Source: Parietichytrium sp. I65-24A
Lineage: Eukaryota > Sar > Bigyra > Thraustochytrida > Thraustochytriidae
Direction of reading: 5' to 3'
DNA: 64,000 nucleotides
NCBI GenBank assembly: GCA_012862575.1
Contig: BLSF01000087.1
Coordinates: forward strand, 50,000-113,999
Both the position numbers and the translations under genes were made by a program. This document shows, piece after piece, positions 19,743 to 30,300 of the stretch; the first letter of the stretch is position 1, and each line of letters opens with the position of its first letter. The notes under the pieces are model-generated. The model was not told the DNA's origin. It ran no database searches and was given only the letters and a program-made list of their open reading frames with translations.

Positions 19743-22700
19743 ATGGAGCAGAAGGAGTCCAAGGTGGGCGAGGCCAAGTTCGGCTTCGACGACGAGGAGG
19801 ATGGCAACGAATTGTTAGATGAAGTGTTCACCTACGAAGGGCTGTTCAGCACCAAAGCGGAGAGGTTGGAGCGGGTGGACCCCGAGAGTTTCCCACTTTC
19901 GTACGTGGAGAACAGCCGGAAAGAGGAGCTGTGCCTGGAATACGTCGACAACTTTGTGCGGCAGTTCGAGGCGCTGTTCCCTGAGAGGAAAAAGCTCTTT
20001 GTCACGCCGAGGAATGAGTGTGGCGTGCCCAAGTTCGTGTGCACGACTATTAGACCCACGCAGCTTCCTTTCAAGCAGCTGTACAATGTGGCGGCCGCAG
20101 CGGATTTCTTTTCGCACTTTTTGCAGTACGAGCCATTGCCTCAGCCGACTGAGCCTCCATCGGTTTTACCATCGCCCTCCTTCGTGCTTGACAGCCAAAT
20201 CGGCGACTGCTTCGACATCAGCGCGCTGCTTTGCTCGTACTTGGTCGGCTCAGGATACGACGCTTATTGCGTTTACGGCTACGCTCCGAGGGACATCACG
20301 CTCCTCAACAGGACCCGCGAGGTGTGCCCTCTCCTTGAGAAGAAGGAGTTGACAGATCTCTCCGCAGAGGAAGAGTCCGAGGCGCTAGTGATTCAGGATC
20401 TGCGCCAATCCAAGCTTGGAAGCGGAAATGCAGAAGAGGCGCCAATCAACTGGAGCGAACTGCTTGCCGCATCTGCGCCGGAAGGAGGCGAAGGGCAAGG
20501 CCAGGGTGAAGGCACGAGCGAGGCAAAAGAGGAAGATTCTGCCGAGTCCAAAACCGCTGCTGCGGACGAAGGGGGCATCAATGAAACGGAGGGAGAGGTA
20601 CAGGATGGAGAAGGGGAGGAGTCCAAGGTGGGTGGCCAGGAGGCCCAAGAAGGCGAGCCCGGAGAGAGCAAAGCCGAAGAGGCAAATGTTGCCTCTGGGG
20701 AAGAGGCGGAAGGTACGACAGTTGACGAGACCGAGCCTTCAGCAGCAGAGGCGGCTGAAAATGGCTCGGCTGCAGAAGTTGACCTGACGCAAAATGACAC
20801 TGCGGCCAAGGAGGAAAAGCAAGAGGATGTGGACCCATATGAGATTGAGTACACTGGAGTGAAAAACTCTGCTTATATGGCACTCATGTGGGAGAGGGGC
20901 TTCACGAACAAAGAAGAAAAGGTTGAAGACGACTCCGACGAGGAGTCAGTGCCTGACGATGAAGACCCTCTTGCACGGAAGCGCGTGCACTGCTGGATTC
21001 TCGTTCGTGCTGGAAGACGAATGGTTGATCAGAGCTTTTTCGTGGAACCCACAACAGGGAAGCTGTACAACGTATATGGCAGCCCTTACCTCGGAGTTGA
21101 GGCAGTTTGGAACCACAAGAACTACTGGGTGAACATGCAGCAAGAATCCGAGGACCCCATGAACATCTCGTATAACCTTGATATGCAAGAGAACTGGGAG
21201 TTTGTGTTCGTCAACGATGTGCATAAGACGGACAAACATAAACATGAGCTCTCCACAGAAGAGGCGCAGTTAGAAGCCCACCTTGCAGAGGACGACCCTT
21301 CTTTCGCGGCACTCAATGCGGCTGAGGCAGAAGAGGAGAAGAATAGCAAAGAGACGATATTGGATCTCCCGCCGACTTGGGTGCGGAAGCTCGTTTTGAC
21401 TCGAGAAGCATACAGGTTGAGGTACAACGCAACCGGTCAGCGAACGCAGCTATTTTGGAAGAGCAAGCTAGAATCTTACGCGGAGCACCTTCATCCGCAC
21501 GGCTTGGTGAAACGCATCGTGCTGTTCAAGGACAAAGGCAGAACGTTGCCGGTGGAGGTACTCGAATACTTCGCAAATCGGCGAGACAAGCTCACGCTTC
21601 GCGTGCGTTACCCTTTGGAAGGCCGAGTGACGGAGCACTTTGCGGAAGGGAGAACGAGCGGTCTTCGAGCCATTGACGAAGAGACGGGAAAAGCGAGGAA
21701 AATCATGTTCTACAAGGGCGCTCGCCTAGATGGTCTCGTTGAGCGCCGGGAGTTCATAGGGGAGAAGATCATTGAGCGATTTGAATTCAGAGACGACCAC
21801 ATGGAGACTCGGTCGATCAACCTCAGTGCCATGTTGTCCGAAGAGAGCACTGGCGGCGGGAATGCGGGGCTCAACCGCAATCGTGCTGGAGGCAGGGAAG
21901 AGAAGAAAGGCGAAGGTTCTACTCTATCAAAAGTTACAATGACTCTTCCTCGCGCGAATCACGGCGGTGACTTGATGATCCTGAAAATGAAGCAGGTATT
22001 TTCTCGAAATCCAGATATTAATGCGGACGATGATATTGCCAAGCGCACCTTCCACCTGAGTGGCGGCACGATTGCTGTTATCTATCATTACGCAAAAGGG
22101 AGGATCACTCGCTCTTCTCGGCTCTTTCACAAGGACACGTCAATTCCACCAGAAATCAAGCTCTCCGGGGCCTTTCGCGATCCCCTCCGTCAGTCGGTTG
22201 TAGAAGAAGAACTTCAGATGCATCTGCAAGCCGAAAAAGATTGCTACCAGAGCATTCGAGATGGCGAGCGCGAAATCCAGGATATTTTAGCTCTGCGGAA
22301 GCGCGAAGAGTCAAATGTTGTACTGGAGAAGTCGATCTTTGATACTGCCAGCGAGAAGGCAAAGCAAGACACGGCCAAACAAACGGAGAACCAGGTTCAA
22401 GAAGAGAAGGACCCTCGCCATGTGGACTACCTCACCCCTTTCCTACAGCACATCTCAAATCTGAAAAAGATCAAGCTCGAGGAAGCGGAGGCAGCCCGCG
22501 ACGCATGTCTCAAGTCCCTCAAGGAAAGACTCTTGGAGCGCGCCAATATCATTCAGTGTCGATTGGACGAGGAGAATGCCCAGCTTGCGAAAAAGCAAGC
22601 AGCGTTTCAGCGCAGCCGCGATCACGTGGACGGGGCAGACCAAGAGTTCGAGCGCTTTTGCTCGGAAGCTATGTTTCGCATCCAGATCCTGGAGCAGCGG

Positions 22701-22802
22701 CTTGCCCGCCACGAAGAAAGCGCGCTTTCCATCTACGCAAACCTTGACCAGAAGCTTCGAGGAGATCCTCGCTTGTCGATTTTGTATCAGAACGGTGCAT
22801 AA
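19743..22802 (+). CDS. DRC7: Dynein regulatory complex subunit 7 (CCDC135-like)
   Basis: Predicted 1019-residue protein matching DRC7 (CCDC135, the Drosophila lost boys family), a subunit of the nexin-dynein regulatory complex that links outer doublet microtubules in motile cilia and flagella. The transglutaminase-like core is at about 145-190, including the family's G-D-C-F-D-x-S-x-LLCS run followed by VGSGYDAYCVYGYA. Further conserved blocks surround HCWILVRAGRR near 415 and the WxNHKNYWVNMQ stretch near 460. The C-terminal 200 residues are long charged helices. Between about 240 and 365 there is a Glu/Ala/Gly-rich acidic insert, so this copy is longer than the roughly 870 residues of animal DRC7. 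The ATG at 19743 follows a short open stretch without similarity. Its presence implies that the organism makes a motile flagellated stage. Confidence 0.9.
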   Translation: MEQKESKVGEAKFGFDDEEDGNELLDEVFTYEGLFSTKAERLERVDPESFPLSYVENSRKEELCLEYVDNFVRQFEALFPERKKLFVTPRNECGVPKFVCTTIRPTQLPFKQLYNVAAAADFFSHFLQYEPLPQPTEPPSVLPSPSFVLDSQIGDCFDISALLCSYLVGSGYDAYCVYGYAPRDITLLNRTREVCPLLEKKELTDLSAEEESEALVIQDLRQSKLGSGNAEEAPINWSELLAASAPEGGEGQGQGEGTSEAKEEDSAESKTAAADEGGINETEGEVQDGEGEESKVGGQEAQEGEPGESKAEEANVASGEEAEGTTVDETEPSAAEAAENGSAAEVDLTQNDTAAKEEKQEDVDPYEIEYTGVKNSAYMALMWERGFTNKEEKVEDDSDEESVPDDEDPLARKRVHCWILVRAGRRMVDQSFFVEPTTGKLYNVYGSPYLGVEAVWNHKNYWVNMQQESEDPMNISYNLDMQENWEFVFVNDVHKTDKHKHELSTEEAQLEAHLAEDDPSFAALNAAEAEEEKNSKETILDLPPTWVRKLVLTREAYRLRYNATGQRTQLFWKSKLESYAEHLHPHGLVKRIVLFKDKGRTLPVEVLEYFANRRDKLTLRVRYPLEGRVTEHFAEGRTSGLRAIDEETGKARKIMFYKGARLDGLVERREFIGEKIIERFEFRDDHMETRSINLSAMLSEESTGGGNAGLNRNRAGGREEKKGEGSTLSKVTMTLPRANHGGDLMILKMKQVFSRNPDINADDDIAKRTFHLSGGTIAVIYHYAKGRITRSSRLFHKDTSIPPEIKLSGAFRDPLRQSVVEEELQMHLQAEKDCYQSIRDGEREIQDILALRKREESNVVLEKSIFDTASEKAKQDTAKQTENQVQEEKDPRHVDYLTPFLQHISNLKKIKLEEAEAARDACLKSLKERLLERANIIQCRLDEENAQLAKKQAAFQRSRDHVDGADQEFERFCSEAMFRIQILEQRLARHEESALSIYANLDQKLRGDPRLSILYQNGA

Positions 22803-22934
22803 ATTGGCTTTCTTTCCATTCTTTATCGTTTTGTCTCTTTTCCATCACTCGTCTTTTTGCCTTTCTTTTCTTCTTCGATTCTCCTCCATCTTTGTTCCTC
22901 CGCCTTTCTCAGTCTTGTCCAGGTGTGAACGGAA

Positions 22935-23078
22935 GATTTCCGCAAGCACTTTGGTCAGACTTGACTTTCTTTGAGTCCGAGTCTGACAACGACAGAGCTG
23001 ACAGAACTGACAGAACGATTTCCGCAAGCACTTTGGTCAGACTTGACTTTCCTTGAGTCCGAGTCTGACAACGACAGA
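22935..23078. repeat. Direct duplication, 82-bp offset
   Basis: A segment of about 60 bp starting GATTTCCGCAAGCACTTTGG at 22935 recurs nearly unchanged at 23017, with one T-to-C change. Both copies end in GACAACGACAGA, the sequence from which the adjoining ACTGACAGA minisatellite appears to have grown. Confidence 0.9.
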
Positions 23079-23082
23079 ACTG

Positions 23083-23209
23083 AGAACTGACAGAACTGAC
23101 AGAACTGACAGAACTGACAGAACTGACAGAACTGACAGAACTGACAGAACTGACAGAACTGACAGAACTGACAGAACTGACAGAACTGACAGAACTGACA
23201 GAACTGACA
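23083..23209. repeat. 9-bp minisatellite (CTGACAGAA)n
   Basis: About thirteen nearly perfect copies of CTGACAGAA. It is open in several frames (RTD repeats on +, QFC repeats on -) but this is a by-product of the 9-bp period. There are no unique spacers, so it is not a CRISPR array. Confidence 0.92.
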
Positions 23210-24065
23210 TTGGTTCCTATAGTGGACTCCGACCAGCACGCTCTCTAGCTAGTAGTATCAACTTTAATAGAGTAAATAGTAGGGCTAATAGATAGTGTGG
23301 TCAGCTAGCTACCACACATAATATAGTAGTAGTTGGTAGTGTTTAATTAAGATTCGGGTCCAACCCGGCATGGAACCGGCGAACGGTCACAAAGGATTCG
23401 GGTTCTTCTCCTCTACCCTAAACACTGGTGCAGAGAACCCGATACCAACGGATTATTGAAATCGCTACGACTCCGAACCGCCCTCACAACGGGTTTTGTT
23501 CGTCTCAGAGAGTGTGAGAGGAGGGCGAAAAAGAGACACCCAAAAAGCTATGTGCACGTCCTAAGAAGAAACAGCGAACATACTCTGACTATGCTAATGT
23601 GTAGATGATAGCATAACACCGCGCGGACATCTTCCTCAAAAGCAATCGGTCCCCTCAACCCCACACACCTCTGTGCATCGCCTGTACATCGCTCGTGCAT
23701 CGCCCCACAGAGGAACCGCAGCTCCCGCGTCAGCGCCTCTGTTCAACCCTCATCCCGCTCGGAACGACCGCCTTCAGGGTGACGTCAGCGCTGAACCTTG
23801 GTGCGCCAGGTGTCCTCGCGGAACGTTACCGGAACGCAGGGGCCCGAGGCGCGTAAGCGCTTCCAAGACCGCCTCCTGCCAGAGCCGTAGCCGTCCTCTC
23901 TCTCTCTCAGTCTCTCAGTCTCTCTCACACTCACACTCACAGTCTCACACACTTTCTTCATTTCATCAGACAGTCGCAGAAGGGTGTGCTCGGGCTCGAA
24001 ATAGTGGAGGCAGAGCGACGCAGAGAACACAGAGAACACAGAGAGAACAGCGCGAATAAGCCGCG

Positions 24066-24226
24066 GCGTGGCTGCGTGGCTGCGTGGCTGCGTTCCGGGA
24101 ACCGTGGCTGGCGCCCAGGCTGCTTCTTTGCCAGAAGCTCCACACGGACGCTTGCATTTCCAGCACACTTGCATCCGCACATACTCACTCGCTCACTCAC
24201 TCACTCACTCACTCACTCACTCACTT
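24066..24226. repeat. Leader tandem repeats (GTGGCTGC and CTCA)
   Basis: Three GTGGCTGC units lie at 24066-24093. A run of about ten CTCA units spans 24184-24226. Both lie within 320 bp of the DENN gene's ATG and are probably in its promoter or 5' leader. Confidence 0.85.
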
Positions 24227-24378
24227 GGAGGCGGGCGAGCGGCGCAGAGGAAGCGGAGGAACAAGAGGAACAATCTAAAGAGCGGCCTTGAAAGACAACA
24301 GCGGAGAGCGACCAGCGACCAGCGGCCGGCCAGCGGCGGGCATGGTAGGCAGGGCCTAGTCGCGGTCACACACAGAGC

Positions 24379-27300
24379 ATGAAACGTGCGGACGGGGGCT
24401 CGGTGTCCGCGCCAACGCCTTCCTCCGCGCCTGCCAACGGCGTACTGGGCACGCTAGGCACGCTAGGCACGCTAGTGGGCATCACCGCGCCCGTCAAGGA
24501 GGACTGGAGCAACGAGTTCGAGCTGGCCGAGGATGTGCCCTTCCTGCCCGAGACCAGTTCCCCGCAGACAGCCAGCACGCTCATCAGGCGCGACACGGAC
24601 GAGGGCCGCCGACAGTACGCCGCCAGGTCCCACTCGCGCCGCATGGTCAGAAGCTTGGACTGGGCTAAGATTACCTACCCGCCGCACCAGCAGTTCTCGC
24701 TCCTTCACCATCAACACCAACATCAACATCAACACCAACATCAACAGCACCAGCAGCACCAGTACCAGCAGCAGGAGAAGCGGCCCTCGGAAAAGACGCT
24801 GCCCACCTTCGAAGAGCATGCGATTTTCGTGGAAGACTCGCGGTTCGAGAGCCCAGGCGCGGACGGCACCAAGGTGGTCAAGACGCTGTCCCACAGGAGC
24901 ACGGTCAGCGCCGGGTCGTCGTCGTTGGGAAGCGACGTTAGCGACGCCAGCGACGCCCCGCCTGCCAAGTCCAAGGCTGGGGATCACGTGGAGAACGCTC
25001 GCGGCTCGCAAGAGCTGCTCGCGGATGCCGACTCTCACTATGCGGACAGCGACGCGGGCGCCATCGAGTATGCCATCGAGGAGAAGTCGGCCCATGGCTC
25101 CGGCAGCGCGGCCAGCACGGCCAGCGAGACGCGGCGCAAAGCGCTGGGCAAGGAACGGGTGCTAGAGCCCTCCGCCAGCTTTCGCAGCTGCGAGAGCTCG
25201 GACAGCATGTCCTTGCGCCGCGCCCGGCGCCAGCAGGTTGCCCGGGGCCAGCTTGCGAGGATTGCTGCAGCCACGGGGCGGGATCGGGACCGGGAGCATG
25301 ATGACGAACAGGATCAAGAGCACGAACGCGAACACAAACTCGGCGCGAAAGAGGAAGATACGGCGGCAGACCTGGGCTGCTTGGACCCTGTCGCTCGCCC
25401 GAGGAGCAGGAGAAAGATCCGAGAGTTGTCGGCGTCTTGCATAGGCGCAGACGACGCTGGCGAGCCCCTCGAACGATATGAGGTCTCTGCTCTTGACGCT
25501 CAAGAGGAAGGCAGTCATAATGATGGCGCGAGGGTTCTCCCTGTCTCAAGAGACGATATTGCCAGCGAGTCGGTCAGTGAGTTCGCGGACTTGTCTATCG
25601 ACATAACTTCTCATGTAAGGGCACAAACAACCACTGCGATTGCCACCACGGAAGAGGAGGATGACGAGTTTGACACTTTTAGTGAAACAGACGAGCCTAT
25701 CACGGCAAGAACATTATTAAGCCCGGCAGATTACATGGACATCACCATGGACCTTGCAGACACTTCGGACGATAGTTGTGGGGAACGAAAGCCCGAAGCT
25801 GGCCTTGGAAGGTTCTCAAAAGAACGAGCGGATACTGGAGAGCAGGTGGGTTTCGGGGATATCTCAATCGAACACATGCAAGCTCTCGGAGTTTGCCAAG
25901 AACACGATGATGACCACGGAAAGGACATTTTGGAGAAAAATGGCGACGACAACGACGACGACGGAGAAATGGACAGCAGTCTGAGCTCCATCAGCGACTG
26001 GGACGCTATGCTAGAAGAAGAGGAAACAGAGGCCACAGCCACGAGCAAGGCTCCGTCTGTCGCGGTTGGGACTTTCCAGCAGCACCTTGAAGGGCTACGG
26101 AATCTGGTTGGGGAACAAGAAGAAGAGGTGGGGTCCAGTAACATCCCGCGGAGGTGGCGGCTGGCTTCACTAATAAAAGAAAAAAACGCCGCACCCAATG
26201 TTGTTAGATACCCTAAGCCCTCTGCCCTGTATTCTCTGCGGACAAAGGACGGGATGCGTTTTATGCAAGAAATCGCTTTAGAAAAGTGGCTGAATAACTT
26301 GGTGACGAATACTATGAATAGTAAAGATGAAGCAACCGCGAAACGCAGCGCCTCTGTGTTGGAACGGCGGAACTCGGACGGCGCTGACTCAAACTCAAAG
26401 AAGATTAGAATGCTGCTCGGAAAGTCGTTGCCGGGGTCACAAAGATGGCTGGAGAGTTATTTAAGCTTAGTTTGGTCTTATTATTCATCTCGGGAGGACG
26501 GGATATCCATGGAGAACGCTCTGCGCATGTTTCGAATGCTTGGAAGTTCTGCAGCCTCCGACCAGAATAAACGTCGCCTCAATCGCTCCTTGTCTTCCTT
26601 GGAGCCTTCCTCGAACGGCTCTGGTGGAGCACATGCGACGCGCGAGAAACGTTTTTTTATGATGAAGGTCCCTCGGACCTCTAGCGACACGATGGGACAA
26701 CATTCCGTTCAGAGCGGAGACGAGGGAGAAGGCTTGACGAATCTCGCGATCGGCGACGAGGATCCCTCAGAGGAGGAGTTTTCATGGGACATATTCCTCA
26801 ACATGCTTGTGCAATGCTTCCGAATCGGGTCGATGGCGCTGGCGAGGAGCGGAGAGGCGCATGCTGCTGGGGACGTGCGACGCTCGCGCGGCACCGGGCG
26901 AGAGTCGGTTCCAGGGTGTGTATTGGCAATGGTGAGCGATATGAGGAAATGGGCTGATGCCCGGGCACCCGAATTTGCGCAAGCGCACATCCGTCTTCGA
27001 TTTATGCTGTTGGAGGCGGAAGCTGCTGCACACCAGCTTGCTACCAGCGTGCTAGATTTTCGAGAGCAAGTCGTCACCACCTCGTCTGGTGCACCTCGAG
27101 TTCGCCGAAAGGCTTCCCAGGATTCGTACTTCACTCGGCGGCGTTCGTCTCACGGTCTTCCCGAAGACAGCGACAAGAGCTCGACAGCGTCTTGCCCCTC
27201 CCTGAAAGAAAGTGGCGGTAGATCGTGGGACTTTGCATACCCGCCGCCGCGTTCAAGCGCATCTGGGTTCTTGTCAAATGAGGCCCAGCTCGCGGAGTCA

Positions 27301-30300
27301 GTACTGGCCCAGTTCTGCAACGTGTTTCTTGAATGCTCCTCTTCAGTGGCTAAAGACCTTGTCAACAGCGACACTGAGCTTGGCAGTTTCATCGAGGGGA
27401 AGTTTGCACTTATTCAGGCCGAGTGCTTGTGCGACATGCAGTTTGTGCTTTGTGGGATGTCTCCATTAACCTCTACGGAGACAAACAAGTTGCAAGACGC
27501 ACTTGATCAATTGCAGCTCGAGCTGGAGGACTGGATGACCAGCGATCCAGACGTTGAGAATAAGGTAGTGGAGATTGTGGACAGGTGCGACGAGCTCTAC
27601 CCAGTCGTTCCCGCGTTTGAAAGTCAAACGCAGTCCACACAGGACGACTCAGGCATCAGCATGTGTATCGGCGTAGTGTACTGCGGAGCCGAAGAGCGCC
27701 CGAGCATCCTTGAGTGCGAGCGCCTCTGTGCTGTAAATCCACGCTATCGCATGGAAAAGCTCACCGAGCTGTACCCTGCCATTCCTCCCAACACTATGCT
27801 CAAAGCCAAAGCGGCGTACGTGCTGGCTATGTACGTGTGGGACGAAAACAGAGATTCTGACCGGGCCGAGGAGCTGCTCTTCGAATGCCTCTATGTTCTG
27901 GAGTCGATACGCGATAGTATGGAGCAATGCAAGGACTACTCTCTCCTCAGTGAGCTTGCTACGAACGCAATGGTGCTCTACGGCGACATTCTTGTGGAAA
28001 ATGCAAAGTATAAATATGCAATTGGTGCCTACGAAGCCGCTGTACGGTCGTACAAAACCCGGGAGAGAAAAGATTTTCGCTGGCTATACCGGAGGCTTTG
28101 CAGCATCTGCGTTGAACATATGGACTGGGATCGCGCACTGAAATATCATTTGGAGATTCTGCACACGACAAAGCTCGATACCAATTTGAATGAGTTTGTT
28201 TATGTCTCCGAAAGGGTCGCCATGATTCTCCTTGATCAGCGTGCCGACTTTTCCCAAGCAGAATCGTACTTGAAACTCGCACTCTCGTACTTGGGAACGC
28301 GTCGCACTTCGTCTGTGGGAGCTGCCCTCGAGTCTGCAGATGTGCTACAAGTTAGCCTGCCGTCGTCGAGGGTCGCTGGGAATGGTTCTATTCAGCAAGT
28401 TGCTACACCATCGGCTGCCTTTGCGGCGAGCGTATCTTCTCTTGCCACGCCTTCATCGTCCTCTGACGCCCATCACCGATCGTTACGTATGAAGCTTCAG
28501 CAGAGGCTCGCGCATGTGTATTTGGCCGCTAATCGCGCGGAAGACGCGGCCCGGCTTTTATCACAGGTCATCGGTGTCGCACCGTATCACTACCCAGTCG
28601 GCTCGCCAAATCATGCAGGCGGCTTCGGATTTAGTGGAGCCCATCATCAAAATGGCGTTGCAGGGGTTGGCCAAAATGGCCAGCTTATGGAAGCAATCGC
28701 CGAGGCCGATAACGCGCAATCCAGCGCATCTCGGTGGTCAGTGTTGCTGTTGTTGGCCAAGGCTTGTCTCAAGCTTCGCTGGCTCGCAGACTGCACTGTT
28801 GCGCTGGACAGTCTCGCCCAAGAGATCTCTTGTGGAAAGTGGTGCGATCCAGGCTATTGCGCCGGAAAGTGCGCAGTTCCATATGTGTTTTCACCGCGCC
28901 CGAGACCAAGCAGAGGTATGATACGCGATCTTCTGGCATCCGTTGCTGCAGTGGGAAGCGAAATGGCGATGTCATATTCTGTATTGAGGTCAAAGTGTTG
29001 TTTGTACCAAGGGCACGTCCCGGAGGCAGCGGACTGGATCGACGAGACTCTTTTTCTTGCCGGTATCGACCCCGAAAGCCCGGGCTTGTCTTCGCAAACC
29101 TCCCATCAGCAGGATTCGAACCGAGCCTCCTCGCCAGAGGATGGAAACATGCAGGGATTCGCCTATGCTTCGATGCACATGAAGGACTCGAGACGCCCAA
29201 CGCTAGTTCTAACCCTTGGTCAAATCGGAAGATTGTTGTATTACAAGGGAAAGGCCCTGCATCTGGACGTCTCCCCGTCCATTCTAAGAGAAGTTGACGG
29301 AAATTATCCCCGGCCAGGAATTGCTCGTTGCCGCGAATGCGGCAAGAGCCTTGTTGTAGATGGTGAGTCATCACCAAATACCTCTTCCGGTCACCACGGT
29401 GCTTCACATTCAGGGGGCTCGGGAGTCAGTGTTTCGTCAGCATTTTGCAATGATCTGAACCGCGGAATACTGGAGACCGAGTGCCCTAGTGGCCAAGACA
29501 TGAATTTGGGCACGAAGCGAAGTGTACAGTCCCTGTGGTATGCGTTCGAGTACTTTCAGCTCATTGATGACGCCCTGTGGCAGGCCAAGACGCTTTCACG
29601 AATCGCGCAAGCCGAACTCTCTGTTCTTTTGCACCGCGACAACTCCAAGACCAAGGAGCAGATTGCGTCTGAGCTTGCCAGCATTGAAGAAACAGCTTCC
29701 ATGGCCATTGACTTGTGCGCAGATATAGGATACGGCCCGCTCATGCTGCGATGTCTACTCAACGTGGCAGAGCTGCACTTACTTAGCGGCAATTTACCCG
29801 ATGCCTGGATCTGTTGGCAGGAGACCCGCCAGTTGCTGAACATGATTTATTTGACAACGACGGTGTCCTCCTCGCCAGGTGAAGAGATGGCAAATTCTAG
29901 CATGGCTTCGACTTCTTTTACCTTTGGCGATGCAAATACCAATGCCCGCATGGAGGTAGAGCAAGCTCTGAGCATGTATGTTGCTTTGTCACAGACAAGA
30001 TCGCTGGGATCCGAAGGCAACTCCTCGACGTCTAGCGACCACCGTCTTGGCAATGACATGCACGGCTCCGAAGAGTTTACCTCTCCAGAGACTAGAGTGC
30101 CTGGGATACACACTCCGCCTGGACTCACTTTTCGCATTCTACAGCACGTCACTCGCCTTTTGCGAATGAAATTTCACGGCATGGCACTCAACGATGCAGA
30201 GGAGAACATCTCCAAGCACCTCGATCTGCTGACGAGCTGGAATTGGTTAAGCGACGAGTGCTGGAAACAGTTTACCTTTTGCGCAAAGGTCGTCCTTCCG

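Larger units (their letters stand above)
22803..24378. other. Repeat-rich spacer upstream of the DENN gene
   Basis: No gene is supported. The stretch holds T-rich 3' flank of DRC7, an 82-bp-offset duplication (22935-23078), a 9-bp minisatellite (23083-23209), a TAG/CTA-rich stretch (23225-23345), and then a GC-richer leader zone with CT runs, GTGGCTGC units and CTCA units that leads into the ATG at 24379. Confidence 0.6.

Noticed and set aside
23083-23209. CRISPR-like regular repeat
   Set aside because: Head-to-tail 9-bp minisatellite with no spacers, in a eukaryotic genome.
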